DNA from: Psychrobacter cibarius
GTDB taxonomy: Bacteria > Pseudomonadota > Gammaproteobacteria > Pseudomonadales > Moraxellaceae
Assembly (NCBI RefSeq): GCF_016107535.1
Contig: NZ_JABASQ010000001.1
Coordinates: 186,001-250,000 of the forward strand
DNA length: 64,000 nucleotides
Direction: 5' to 3'
Shown: in pieces, positions 32,088 to 41,373 of the stretch
Numbering within the stretch: position 1 is the stretch's first letter
Layout of the letters: each line of letters opens with the position of its first letter
Program-made: the position numbers and the translations under genes
The notes under the pieces: generated by a model
What the model was told of the DNA's origin: nothing
The model's input: the letters and a program-made list of their open reading frames with translations, nothing else
The model's database searches: none

Positions 32088-32339
32088 CTATTCATTGCCT
32101 TCTTGGCTTAGGTCATAGGCATTCAGATCTGCGACGTTCTTGCCACCAGCGGGTAAATTCTCTTCTTTACGAGGGTCAGCATATATCTCGTCCGTTTCTT
32201 GCGACTCTTGTTGTGGACCATCGATATTAGGTTCGTGCTTACGACCTTCATAACTGTCTTGTGCATTGTCTGGGTGTAAAGCGGCTGGATCACGAACTGG
32301 TACCGCTTCTTCGTGATTTGGATGAGTATTATTTGGCAT
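32088..32339 (-). CDS. small acidic hydrophilic protein 3 of 4
   Basis: 83 residues (MPNNTHPNHEEAVPVRDPAA...NAYDLSQEGNE), rich in Asn, Asp, Glu, Pro and Gln, no hydrophobic stretch. GAGGGA precedes the ATG. Same direction and style as its neighbours; 125 bases separate it from gene 2. Confidence 0.72.
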   Translation of the reverse strand: MPNNTHPNHEEAVPVRDPAALHPDNAQDSYEGRKHEPNIDGPQQESQETDEIYADPRKEENLPAGGKNVADLNAYDLSQEGNE

Positions 32340-32414
32340 TGCAGATCCCTCGCATCAATATGTCATTAATAGATAAAATAAGTTAATCCGAATGTTGATA
32401 TCACAGCTTATTTA

Positions 32415-32624
32415 TCATTTATCCGTACGCAAATCATCTTCAATAAAAGAGGTTTGCTCGTCTTTACTTAATGCTTCAGGCGCATCGACCTCTTTATTAT
32501 CTTGAAGGTTTTGCGCAATTTGTTGACTGTCTGCTTGCTCAGCAGCTTTTTTGATATCTGATGTGTCATTATCGGTATTGCTCATAAGGTGTTTCCTATT
32601 TTTATAATTCGTTGATTTAGGCAA
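32415..32624 (-). CDS. small acidic hydrophilic protein 4 of 4
   Basis: 69 residues; an internal ATG 13 codons in (MSNTDNDTSDIKKAAEQADS) lies 39 bases downstream and is the likelier start, since AGGAAA lies just before it, giving 32415-32585. The rest is acidic and Gln/Asp/Ala-rich (QQIAQNLQDNKEVDAPEALS). The first gene of the cluster. No recognised family. Confidence 0.65.
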   Translation of the reverse strand: MPKSTNYKNRKHLMSNTDNDTSDIKKAAEQADSQQIAQNLQDNKEVDAPEALSKDEQTSFIEDDLRTDK

Positions 32625-32938
32625 TCTCTGCTCTGTATCGTAATACGATCAATTTTGCATGAATTACTAGAGTGCTAATTGTTTATTAAACCATCAAATC
32701 CGTTTAATAATAGCGTGAGGGCTGACCTTGATTATAAGGATGAGATAACGGCCTGCACCAGTGTGCTGCCGTATCAATATGTGAATAAATGTGAGGTTAC
32801 AAGACAGTTTGTAACTTAGACAAATCGGTTACCAAAAAAAACCAAGCATAGAGAATACTCTACACTTGGTTTTTTGCTTGGTATTTATTGATCGTAAAGA
32901 CGTCTTTACCGCTTTGAAGATGTCGTTGAAATATTAAG
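32625..32938. other. region upstream of the small-protein cluster
   Basis: 314 bp containing the ppk1 terminator at 32834-32874 and room for the promoter of the leftward small-protein cluster. No ORF. Confidence 0.5.
32834..32874 (-). terminator. terminator of ppk1
   Basis: AAAACCAAG, TAGAG, CTCTA and CTTGGTTTT form one near-perfect hairpin with an AATA loop and A/T runs at both sides, 65 bases past the ppk1 stop. Confidence 0.88.
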
Positions 32939-35152
32939 CTAGCTTGATGCATCAACGCCATTAATCACTTTTAATAAATACCCTTGAGCAGTATGCGGCG
33001 TTTCATCTGCGGCTGGTTGCAGCTGCTGCCAAACACCATCACCGCTAAGTATCCACGCTTGGGTATTGTCTTTCAGATAGTTAAGTAAACCGTCTTGATA
33101 TACTTGTTTAAACAGTTTTTTGTCTTCGATTGGAAATGCCACTTCGACGCGATGGAATAAATTACGATCCATCCAGTCTGCACTACCACAATATAAGCGC
33201 TCGTCGCCATTATTATAGAAATAATAAACACGCGTATGCTCTAAAAAACGCCCGATAACAGAGCGTACGGTAATGTTTTCTGATAGACCTTTTACTTGCG
33301 GACGCAAACAACACATGGAGCGTAAAATGAGCTCGATTTTGACGCCTGCTTGCGAGGCATCGTATAACTTGCTAATCAATCGACGTTCGGTTAAAGCATT
33401 AACCTTAACGATAATATGAGCGCACTTGCCGGCTTTTGCATGAGCAATTTCATCATCGATAAAGCTTATCAACTTATCATGCAAGGTAAAAGGCGCATGC
33501 AGCAGCTTTTTGAGATTGGCAGGCTTACCCATTCCCGTCAACTCTTGAAATATATTATGTACATCTTCTGAGATATCAGGATCTGCGCTAAATAAACCAT
33601 AATCGGTATAAACTTTGGCATTGGCGGCATGATAGTTACCCGTCCCTAAGTGCACATAGCGGCGGATTCGATCATCCTCACGGCGCACAATGAGCATCAG
33701 CTTGGCGTGGGTTTTATAGCCGACAATCCCGTAAACAACGACCGCACCCGCTTCTTGCAAATAATTGGCGACGGCGATATTAGAGGCTTCATCGAAACGC
33801 GCACGCAGCTCGATGACGGCAGTCACTTCTTTGCCATTACGAGCAGCAGCAGCCAATGCTTTAACGATTTCTGAATTGGTGCCTGAGCGGTACAATGTCT
33901 GCTTAATCGCTAACACTTTTGGATCGCTCGCCGCTTGCCAAAGCAGATTGATAATCGGTGAAAATGCATGAAAAGGATGATGCACCAGCACATCGCTTTT
34001 ACGCATGGCGGCAAACATACTGGTTGCTTTGTCCAGCTTATCCATCTCACGGCGGAACTCTTTTGGCACTACATGGGTAAAGGGCTGATAGCGCAGCGCT
34101 GGAATATTGAAATCAAACAATAAGCGCGTTAAGTTGACAGGACCATTGACGCGGTACAGCTGATTGTCATGCAGCTCAAATTCATTGAGCAAATAATCAC
34201 TGATAGGCGTTGGACAATCGGTGGTGACTTCTAGCCGCACTTTATCACCGAAGCGGCGGTTTTCTAGCTCGCCCTCCAGAGCCTTAGCAATATCTTCAAC
34301 ATCATCAGCCAAATCTAAATCGGCATTGCGCGTCAGTCTAAACTGATGGCAGCCAGTCACACTCATCCCAGGGAACAGCTCACCGATATGCTCATGGATA
34401 ATAGCTGAGAGCATGACATGGTGTTCTTTGCCACCTGTCAGCTCATCAGGCAGGCGAATCACGCGTGGCAAACTGCGCGGTGCGGGCACAATCGCTAGAT
34501 TGATATCACGACCAAAGGCATCTTTACCTTCTAAAGTAGCGATAAAGTTTAAGCTCTTATTGACCAAACGCGGAAACGGATGCGCCGGATCAATGCTAAT
34601 CGGTGTCAACACTGGCGATACTTGCTCAGTGAAGTAGCGCTTCATCCATGCCGATTGCTCAGCATTTAGCTCATCGCGTTTTAGATAACGGATATCCTCA
34701 AGCGCCAGTGCTGGTAAGATATCTTCATTGAGAATACGATATTGCTCAGCGATGGCATCGTGCATTACGGTAGATATCTCATTCAGCACTTCACTGGGAC
34801 GCATGCCATGAACACTGGTCGAGACATCACCCATATTGAGCTTTTGCATAATGCCTGCGACACGAATCTCAAAAAACTCATCGATATTCGATGAGAAAAT
34901 AATCAAGAAAAACAAGCGCTCAAGTAGCGGATGATGAGGACTTGCCGCCTGCGCTAAGACACGTAAATGAAACTGTAATAAAGACAAGTCGCGATTGATA
35001 TAACTGCTGGGTGAATAGCTGCCGTCTTCTGAACGCTGCCATGCAACCTCAGTTAAATTGTCATTGTGACTCTCTGTATGGTGGCTTTTATTATCAACTG
35101 CTATCACTGTATTATTGCTATCAGTGTCCTGCTTATTATTCACATCCATCAC
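32939..35152 (-). CDS. ppk1: polyphosphate kinase 1
   Basis: 737 residues. It makes polyphosphate reversibly from ATP. Domains: N (helical, from about residue 50, [18 protein letters not shown]), head, and two catalytic phospholipase-D-like domains C1/C2 with the autophosphorylated His in [11 protein letters not shown] and the following [20 protein letters not shown], then [19 protein letters not shown]. The first 45 residues are hydrophilic and variable. A tandem repeat lies upstream. The CHAD protein in the same window is a plausible polyphosphate-related partner by family, not by position. Confidence 0.96.
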   Translation of the reverse strand: MMDVNNKQDTDSNNTVIAVDNKSHHTESHNDNLTEVAWQRSEDGSYSPSSYINRDLSLLQFHLRVLAQAASPHHPLLERLFFLIIFSSNIDEFFEIRVAGIMQKLNMGDVSTSVHGMRPSEVLNEISTVMHDAIAEQYRILNEDILPALALEDIRYLKRDELNAEQSAWMKRYFTEQVSPVLTPISIDPAHPFPRLVNKSLNFIATLEGKDAFGRDINLAIVPAPRSLPRVIRLPDELTGGKEHHVMLSAIIHEHIGELFPGMSVTGCHQFRLTRNADLDLADDVEDIAKALEGELENRRFGDKVRLEVTTDCPTPISDYLLNEFELHDNQLYRVNGPVNLTRLLFDFNIPALRYQPFTHVVPKEFRREMDKLDKATSMFAAMRKSDVLVHHPFHAFSPIINLLWQAASDPKVLAIKQTLYRSGTNSEIVKALAAAARNGKEVTAVIELRARFDEASNIAVANYLQEAGAVVVYGIVGYKTHAKLMLIVRREDDRIRRYVHLGTGNYHAANAKVYTDYGLFSADPDISEDVHNIFQELTGMGKPANLKKLLHAPFTLHDKLISFIDDEIAHAKAGKCAHIIVKVNALTERRLISKLYDASQAGVKIELILRSMCCLRPQVKGLSENITVRSVIGRFLEHTRVYYFYNNGDERLYCGSADWMDRNLFHRVEVAFPIEDKKLFKQVYQDGLLNYLKDNTQAWILSGDGVWQQLQPAADETPHTAQGYLLKVINGVDASS

Positions 35153-35267
35153 GTCACTACTCCTTTGCGTTATCGATACGCCATCATCTTCAATACCAAT
35201 TGTCTTTTATAATCGCTTTTCCACTAAGAAATTTATCAGGGTTCTTTTTTCATCCATTACTACTCGA

Positions 35268-35345
35268 AACTATCACTTAAAACTATCACTTAAAACTATC
35301 ACTTAAAACTATCACTTAAAACTATCGCTTAAAACTATCATTCAA
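35268..35345 (+). repeat. six tandem 13-bp repeats
   Basis: Unit AACTATCACTTAA: four exact copies from 35268, then AACTATCGCTTAA and AACTATCATTCAA. It lies between mtgA and ppk1, about 115 bases upstream of the ppk1 start, so within its likely promoter region. Confidence 0.95.
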
Positions 35346-35386
35346 AAACACGGCGCTATTTGTTAAATAGTATTAGGTACAATCCA

Positions 35387-36073
35387 TTAAGCTGATTGTG
35401 GTAACACCGCATTGCTCATTCGCTTTTTGATAATACGTTGTTTATTGCGTAAACGTCTATCACCCTGATTGTCTTCGTAGTATTTTGGATTGGTCAACAT
35501 AGCAATAAGTAAGGCTGATTCATCACGATTCAGCTTGGCCGCAGATTTATCAAAGTAGTGCTGAGCTGCTGCTTCGATACCATAAATACCATTGCCAAAC
35601 TCTGCCACATTGAGATAAGCGGTCAAGATACGCTGCTTGTCCCATAATGTTTCAATCATGACAGTGATAATCGCTTCCTCAATTTTACGAACATACGAGC
35701 GATGCGAGGTCAAAAATAAGTTTTTTGCTAGCTGCTGGGTAATCGTTGAGCCACCAGCGGACATCTTACCCGTCTCTTCATTTTTCTTACGTGCCGCCTC
35801 AATGCCTTTGAAATCAAAGCCATTGTGCTGACTAAATGTCGAATCCTCACTCACTATCGCGGCTTGTTTGGCAGATTTTGCGATGGCATCGTATTCAGCC
35901 CAAGTTTGGGTGACAGTACCGCCCGTCAAACGATGAGTCAGCATAAACATGCTGTTATTAATCGGCTGCGTTTTCCAAATTAATAGTAGCCCAGCGACTA
36001 ATACATGAAATGCGACGACCAATAGCATGATTGCCATCAATAATCGTTTGAAAAATTTGCCAAAACTTGCCAT
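35387..36073 (-). CDS. mtgA: monofunctional peptidoglycan glycosyltransferase
   Basis: 228 residues. A short N-terminal cytoplasmic part, one membrane anchor (residues about 10-32, LLMAIMLLVVAFHVLVAGLL) and a GT51 glycosyltransferase domain with the catalytic Glu motif VSEDSTFSQHNGFDFKGI, then GGSTITQQLAKNLFLTSHRS and the second Glu region RKIEEAIITVMIE. It polymerises lipid II glycan strands without transpeptidase. It is directly downstream of nothing obvious; ppk1 lies after it in the same direction. Confidence 0.95.
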   Translation of the reverse strand: MASFGKFFKRLLMAIMLLVVAFHVLVAGLLLIWKTQPINNSMFMLTHRLTGGTVTQTWAEYDAIAKSAKQAAIVSEDSTFSQHNGFDFKGIEAARKKNEETGKMSAGGSTITQQLAKNLFLTSHRSYVRKIEEAIITVMIETLWDKQRILTAYLNVAEFGNGIYGIEAAAQHYFDKSAAKLNRDESALLIAMLTNPKYYEDNQGDRRLRNKQRIIKKRMSNAVLPQSA

Positions 36074-36300
36074 GCGCGATATCCAAGTGATTGAAAAGGT
36101 AATAAGATAAGATGAGCTGAAGAGCCAGTAATTAAAAACAGCAGGTCATCTTACCTAATCTCACAATCGCTGTCATTATTTACCCCACTTCTTTATCATG
36201 CCATAGAGTCTACGTAAAAAAGATCAGGCCGTATTTATACTGGCAATCGAAGTCCTAAAAACCGAAACTTTGTGACAAGTATTAAGACAAGAGAATAAAT

Positions 36301-36618
36301 ATGTACGATGATAATAATATAAAAGCCTTACGGGAACGTATGGTTGCTGCAAACCCCGATCTTGGTCATGCTGAAAATAATGATAAATGGTGGCTACTTG
36401 GAACGTCTGGCTGTCATTTGTGCGACATCGCGAAGCAAGTGCTGACTCAATTTCAAGCCGTACAGCCGATTGCCTATCAACAGGTCGATATCGCTCATTT
36501 CGATGAACCATTGATGATGGAATTTGCCACTATTATTCCGGTGATTTTGACACCATCAACACGATTAAACTATCCATTTTCAGTCATGGATTTACAGCAA
36601 CTTTTCATGCAATCATAG
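36301..36618 (+). CDS. glutaredoxin-family thiol protein (DUF836 type)
   Basis: 105 residues. A thioredoxin-like fold with the motif SGCHLCDIAK (Cys38, Cys41) and later YQQVDIAHFDEP...IIPVILTPS, the cis-Pro region of the family (here VILTP). Likely a cytoplasmic thiol oxidoreductase of the glutaredoxin 2-like type. An AAGAGAAT site precedes the ATG. It is 36 bases upstream of the FMN lactate dehydrogenase and probably transcribed with it. Confidence 0.8.
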   Translation: MYDDNNIKALRERMVAANPDLGHAENNDKWWLLGTSGCHLCDIAKQVLTQFQAVQPIAYQQVDIAHFDEPLMMEFATIIPVILTPSTRLNYPFSVMDLQQLFMQS

Positions 36619-36654
36619 CAAGCCGACAATATAAAACGATGTAGTGAGAACATA

Positions 36655-37842
36655 ATGAAAAATTTGAGCAAAATTACTGAAATTGAAGACCTGCGCCGCG
36701 TTGCCGAACGTAAAGTACCGCGTATGTTTTATGATTATGTCGATTCAGGCTCATGGACTGAGACGACTTATCGTAGCAATGAAACCGACTTTGACCGTAT
36801 CAAGTTACGCCAGCGGGTATTGGTAGATATGGACAATCGCAGTCTGGCAACCCAGATGATTGGTGAAGAGGTAAAAATGCCCGTCGCCATCGCGCCCACT
36901 GGCTTTACCGGTATGATGTGGGCGGATGGCGAGATTCATGCCGCGCGGGCAGCAGAAAAATTCGGCATACCGTTTTCGCTATCGACCATGAGTATCTGCT
37001 CTATCGAAGATATTGCCACCCATACCAGCAAGCCGTTTTGGTTTCAGCTATATGTGATGCGCGATCATGACTATGTGGCCAATTTGATTCAGCGGGCGAA
37101 AGATGCCAATTGTTCGGCATTGATCCTTACCGCGGATTTACAAGTGCTGGGACAGCGCCATAAGGACATCAAAAATGGCTTGTCTGCACCGCCTAGACCT
37201 ACACTTGCCAATATCGTCAACTTGATGACCAAGCCTCAGTGGTGTATGAATATGCTGGGCACCAAACGTCATAGCTTTGGCAATATCGTCGGTCATGCGA
37301 AAGGAGTGGACGACTTATCTTCTCTCACCGCTTGGACGGAAGAGCAATTTGATCCGCGCTTGAGCTGGGATGACGTGGCGCGCATCAAAGATATGTGGGG
37401 CGGCAAATTAATTATTAAAGGTATCATGGAACCTGAAGATGCCATTATGGCTGCTCGTAGCGGTGCCGATGCACTGGTCGTCTCAAACCACGGTGGTCGT
37501 CAATTAGATGGCGCCCTCTCTTCCATATCTGCCCTATCCGATATCGTACAAGCGGTGCATGCTGAAAATAGCGATATCGAGGTGTGGTTAGACAGCGGCA
37601 TTCGCTCGGGTCAGGATGTACTAAAAGCGCGCGCATTGGGTGCAAAAGGAACGATGATTGGTCGCGCTTTTCTTTATGGTCTGGGCGCTTATGGCGAAGA
37701 TGGCGTGCGCCGTGCGCTGGAAATCATCCATAAAGAGTGCGATCTATCGATGGCATTCTGTGGTCATACTGATATCAATAAGGTTACCACTGATATATTG
37801 GTAAAAGGCACTTATGAGAACCTCAAAGTTGCTAATCGTTAA
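36655..37842 (+). CDS. lldD: FMN-dependent L-lactate dehydrogenase / alpha-hydroxy-acid oxidase family
   Basis: 395 residues, one FMN-binding TIM barrel. Signatures: YDYVDSGSWTETTYRSNET, IAPTGFTGMMW, STMSICSIEDIA, the Lys in LIIKGIMEPEDA and the catalytic His/Arg in VVSNHGGRQLDG, then WLDSGIRSGQDVLKARALGA. LldD oxidises L-lactate to pyruvate and passes electrons to the respiratory chain. Close relatives act on other 2-hydroxy acids, and no permease or LldR is adjacent, so substrate is inferred. GAGAA precedes the ATG. Confidence 0.88.
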   Translation: MKNLSKITEIEDLRRVAERKVPRMFYDYVDSGSWTETTYRSNETDFDRIKLRQRVLVDMDNRSLATQMIGEEVKMPVAIAPTGFTGMMWADGEIHAARAAEKFGIPFSLSTMSICSIEDIATHTSKPFWFQLYVMRDHDYVANLIQRAKDANCSALILTADLQVLGQRHKDIKNGLSAPPRPTLANIVNLMTKPQWCMNMLGTKRHSFGNIVGHAKGVDDLSSLTAWTEEQFDPRLSWDDVARIKDMWGGKLIIKGIMEPEDAIMAARSGADALVVSNHGGRQLDGALSSISALSDIVQAVHAENSDIEVWLDSGIRSGQDVLKARALGAKGTMIGRAFLYGLGAYGEDGVRRALEIIHKECDLSMAFCGHTDINKVTTDILVKGTYENLKVANR

Positions 37843-37918
37843 ATTTGTCATTAAAACGGTCGTTAAAACGATCCACTATTAAGGGCACTAATCTTTTAAG
37901 AGTACTAATCATCAAATC

Positions 37919-37946
37919 ATAATGTCATGCAGATGTATGACATTAT
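37919..37946 (+). promoter_or_regulatory. 10-bp inverted repeat upstream of rhomboid gene
   Basis: ATAATGTCAT and ATGACATTAT pair perfectly around 8 bases. It lies 54 bases before the rhomboid ATG and 76 bases after the lactate dehydrogenase stop. Without a T-run it is more like an operator or an attenuator than a terminator. Confidence 0.4.
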
Positions 37947-37999
37947 TTGACCATACCCTTTATACTCTATTTATAACATTCTAATGATATCTCACCTTT

Positions 38000-38974
38000 A
38001 TGACCATTCAACAATTATTAAAAACAGCCCCTGTCACCACCCTATTACTAGCCAGCTTTATCGGGTTATTCATCATGCAAGTACTAACAGGCGTTGATGC
38101 CAATAATCCATCGACTGAGGCGCTCTTGAAATGGGGTGCCAATGCATTGCCATTTACCATGGGCGATGAGCCGTGGCGCTTGGTCAGCAGTGCCTTTTTA
38201 CACATTGGCTTGATGCATTTATTGTTTAATGGATTTGCCATGTATTTCTTTGGGCAGATTGCCGAGCCTATGTTTGGCTCAGCCAAGTTTTTGGCATTGT
38301 TTTTACTGGCGGCGATCGGGGGCAACTTACTGAATAACTATGTCACGTGGCATGGTATCGTAGAAGGAACTGGTCAACCGGGTCTATCGGCTGGGGCGTC
38401 AGGTGGCATCATGGGTATCGGCGCGGCATTATTGATAGCCGCGCTGTTTAAAATATCGGTCAATGGCATGGTACTCAATCTTAAGAGCTTGATATTTATC
38501 ATGGGCATCAACCTTGTTTATGGTTTTGCCGTACCGGGTATCGACAATGCGGGGCATATTGGCGGCGCGGTGACTGGCTTAGTGATTGCCCTGGCATTCG
38601 CAATCGCCTACCGTCAGCGTATGACAATAGCGCTACAGAATATGCCTAACCCAGCTACTTATGACGACCGTTATCGAACGACTTATATCAATTTTCCAGT
38701 AAGCAGCGATACTGATTCTTCTGCTAATAATGAGCACTTTAATAATGCTGATTTTGACAATAAAAGCAGTTTCTACCCTGACTCTGCTGTAAACTCACAC
38801 TTAAATACTCATGCTAATCGCAGCCCCCTTAGTGAACAAGAAACAGCGACCAAATCTATCCTTATTTGGCAATTACTACCATGGCTAATGATGCTACTGA
38901 TTAGCATTGGCTTTATTTGGTGGTGGCAAGATATTCATGATCAAATACTACAAATATTAAAAACCATTGAGTAA
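38000..38974 (+). CDS. rhomboid-family intramembrane serine protease
   Basis: 324 residues with about six N-terminal membrane helices. The catalytic dyad is visible: Ser134 in GASGGIMG and His186 in AGHIGGAVTG; the second-helix HxxxN-type motif reads HIGLMHLLFNGFAMY. A hydrophilic Asn/Ser-rich loop of about 65 residues (after VSSDTDSSANNEHFN) precedes a last membrane helix (LLPWLMMLLISIGFIWWW), i.e. the 6+1 arrangement. It cleaves membrane proteins within the bilayer; its substrate is unknown. Confidence 0.92.
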   Translation: MTIQQLLKTAPVTTLLLASFIGLFIMQVLTGVDANNPSTEALLKWGANALPFTMGDEPWRLVSSAFLHIGLMHLLFNGFAMYFFGQIAEPMFGSAKFLALFLLAAIGGNLLNNYVTWHGIVEGTGQPGLSAGASGGIMGIGAALLIAALFKISVNGMVLNLKSLIFIMGINLVYGFAVPGIDNAGHIGGAVTGLVIALAFAIAYRQRMTIALQNMPNPATYDDRYRTTYINFPVSSDTDSSANNEHFNNADFDNKSSFYPDSAVNSHLNTHANRSPLSEQETATKSILIWQLLPWLMMLLISIGFIWWWQDIHDQILQILKTIE

Positions 38975-39079
38975 ACCTTCATAGTTATTTATCATTGCTA
39001 AATAGTTCATGATAACAGCTTACTGGTTAGGTTTTTCTTACTCGCTTCTTGCTATAAGTCAGAGCACTTTTAAACCGCT

Positions 39080-39165
39080 ACGGTGTTACCCGCCCTAGAT
39101 GTACTCAGTGTACTATCTGCGGTCGGTCGCCTTGTAGCGATTCTAAAACTCCTTGACTATACACA
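39080..39165 (+). repeat. dispersed intergenic repeat, copy C
   Basis: Contains TGTACTCAGTGTAC at 39100-39113 then TCGGTCGCCTTG, with a tail ending TTGACTATAC as in copy A. It lies between the rhomboid and MipA genes. Confidence 0.65.
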
Positions 39166-39204
39166 ATTGCCCCCAATTATTTCATCCATTCAAGAGACTT
39201 TATT

Positions 39205-40017
39205 ATGTTTAAACCTGTAGCGCTACCTCATATTTCTACGCGCGTCATGCTTAGCACATTAACGGCTACTGCGTTATTTAGTGTCGCCAGTATGTCCAAT
39301 GCTGCACTTTTTAAGGACAATTTACCTACTGACCAAGACGCTGTATTAAGCGTGGGCGTCAACGTCATAGCCGTCAACTCAGCCTACGATATGGAAGACA
39401 GCCTCGATGTACGTGTGTTGCCGGGCGCGTTTTATGACAACAATAGATTCTATGTGCGCGGCGCTCAAGCGGGTGCTTATATTATTAATGATGGCAAAAA
39501 TCAGCTGTCGGCTTATGCTCAGCTCGCTGGCAACGATTTCGATCCTGATGATGCTAGAGGCGCATTGCAAGGTCTTGATGAACGTAAGTCATCAGTAGAA
39601 GCTGGTTTAAGCTATCAACGCCGCACCCCTATCGGCGGCTTTCGCGCTCAGATAGGTACTGATGTGCTTGACCGTAGCGGTGGTAACACAGCTCGCTTGA
39701 CGTATCTTGCTAGAATTACAAAAGACAAGCTAACGGTCTATCCAAGCATTGGCTTTGAGTACAACGATGCTGACTACAATGAATACTATTATGGCGTCAG
39801 TGAAAAAGAGTCAGCGGAAACTGGCGTCGCCGCTTATAAGTCTAATTCGAGCTTGAACCCTTACGTTAATATTAGTGCCAACTATGATTTCAATGAACGT
39901 TGGGCATTGTTTGCTAATCAAAGCTTAAGCTATTTGCCGAATGAACAATACGATAGCCCAATGGTCGATTCACGTACTGAGTCAACCTCGACGCTTGGTT
40001 TGCTTTATAAGTTTTAG
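39205..40017 (+). CDS. MipA/OmpV-family outer-membrane protein
   Basis: 270 residues with a signal peptide ending SNA before ALFKDN (about residue 33). The mature protein is a beta barrel of the MipA/OmpV family: VGVNVIAVNSAY, VRVLPGAFYDNNRFYVRG, and a C-terminal TLGLLYKF. MipA scaffolds murein enzymes in E. coli, but many family members are just outer-membrane proteins of unknown role. Stand-alone with its own terminator. Confidence 0.85.
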   Translation: MFKPVALPHISTRVMLSTLTATALFSVASMSNAALFKDNLPTDQDAVLSVGVNVIAVNSAYDMEDSLDVRVLPGAFYDNNRFYVRGAQAGAYIINDGKNQLSAYAQLAGNDFDPDDARGALQGLDERKSSVEAGLSYQRRTPIGGFRAQIGTDVLDRSGGNTARLTYLARITKDKLTVYPSIGFEYNDADYNEYYYGVSEKESAETGVAAYKSNSSLNPYVNISANYDFNERWALFANQSLSYLPNEQYDSPMVDSRTESTSTLGLLYKF

Positions 40018-40043
40018 TTAGACTTTTACTTTTGATGTAAGAG

Positions 40044-40073
40044 AGGCCTTATCATATGGCAAGGTCTTTTTTT
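40044..40073 (+). terminator. terminator of the MipA gene
   Basis: AGGCCTT and AAGGTCT arms with one wobble pair, followed by seven T residues, 26 bases past the stop. Confidence 0.75.
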
Positions 40074-40299
40074 AACAAGCTATTTCAACATAATCAATTA
40101 TTTTAAGCTGTTCAAAACTAGCCTTACTTTTACAACAAAAATTACTTCATGGTCTTGATATAATTTCTGTAATTGATATAGATGTTCTTATAATTTCAGT
40201 CTTTATGTGGATCGTATTTATTTGTATTATCTACTATAAATAAAAAATTAATTTTGATTGTTTTGATAGATATTTCTAGAACTATATTTACAGTTCCTA

Positions 40300-41362
40300 G
40301 ATTCAAATAAGAAGTGCAACGTTTTAAAAGAATGAGTTGAAGAGTAAGATGTGCCGTGTTGCATTTCAAACTTCAACTCCTACATATCAGAACGTTATGA
40401 AACACTATACACATCTTACCCAAGAGCAAAGATATCAAATATCAGCGCTATTGTAAGCTAAAAAAGGCATGAGTGAAATAGCTAGAATTATTGGCTGTCA
40501 TAAATCAACGGTGAGTCGAGAGATAAGGCGAAACATGGGACAAAGGGGTTATCGCCCCAAACAAGCCCATCGATTGGCAAACGCGCGCAAAGTTGTGAAT
40601 AGCTCACAGATCAGCCGCTTTGGCTGGTGCTATATTGATCATCTACTCAGCAAGCACTACTCACCTGAGCAAATCACAGGGCGACTGAGAATGCTGGGTT
40701 GGCAAGAGGTCCCAAGCCATGAATCGATATATCAACACATCTATACTGACAAAAAGGCAGGGGGTAACTTACATAGCGCCCTTAGATGTCAAAAGCGCTA
40801 TAGGAAACGCCGTCTGCAAGGTTATGATAGGCGCGGAAAGATAGCGAACCGCTGTGATATCAATGACCGTCCCAGTATCATTGAAGCGCGCAGTCGTATG
40901 GGCGATTATGAAGGGGATACGGTGGTTGGTCGTGGACATCAAGGTGTGCTTGTCACTCTAGTGGATAGAACAACTCGAGAGACTAAGATCAAAGCGCTAC
41001 CCAATCGCAAGGCAGTAGCCGTCACACAAGCTTGTATTGGCATGCTAAAAGGTGAACAGGCGTTAAGTATCACCTTTGATAACGGTAAAGAGTTTGCTGA
41101 CCATGAAACGATGGCAACAGCGTTGAAGGCTGATATTTACTTTGCTCAGCCTTATCATTCTTGGGAGCGTGGAACGAATGAGAATACCAATGGGTTAATT
41201 CGTCAGTTTCTACCGAAGTCAATGCGTCTGGATAACCTATGCATGCACTTAGTTCAGTCGATTGAAGACAGTTTAAATAATCGACCTAGAAAGGTGCTAG
41301 GGTTTAGAACGCCTCTTGAGGTAAAATCTAGCTTCGGGTGCGTTGCACTTCAATGTTGAATC
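40300..41362 (+). mobile_element. IS30-family insertion sequence with flanking palindrome halves
   Basis: Ends: the core terminal inverted repeat GAAGTGCAACG at 40311-40321 and its complement CGTTGCACTTC at 41341-41351. Outside each lies a 4-base spacer, then GATTCAA at 40300-40306 and TTGAATC at 41356-41362. Together these give 18 of 22 matching positions. IS30-family elements prefer palindromic targets, so GATTCAA/TTGAATC may be the two halves of the target, or the outermost inverted repeat. The element carries one transposase gene, broken early by a stop. Confidence 0.8.
40397..41359 (+). pseudogene. IS30-family transposase with in-frame stop at codon 20
   Basis: The natural start is ATG 40397 (MKHYTHLTQEQRYQISALL), but codon 20 is TAA (40454-40456; probably CAA originally). 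The frame then continues intact for 300 residues: helix-turn-helix SEIARIIGCHKSTVSREIRR, and the DDE catalytic residues in DYEGDTVVGRG, ITFDNGKEFAD and ERGTNENTNGL. An internal ATG at 40469 could restart a 296-residue protein without the first helix of the HTH. The frame ends within the right terminal repeat. Activity is doubtful; read-through or restart is possible. Confidence 0.88.
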
Positions 41363-41373
41363 CAAGGTTTATT

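Noticed and set aside
35268-35345. CRISPR-like array
   Set aside because: The 13-bp units are contiguous with no spacers and no cas genes are near; it is a plain tandem repeat.
36224-36511. 95-codon leftward ORF over the glutaredoxin gene
   Set aside because: Antisense to the CHLC-containing gene, which has a ribosome site and a recognised fold.
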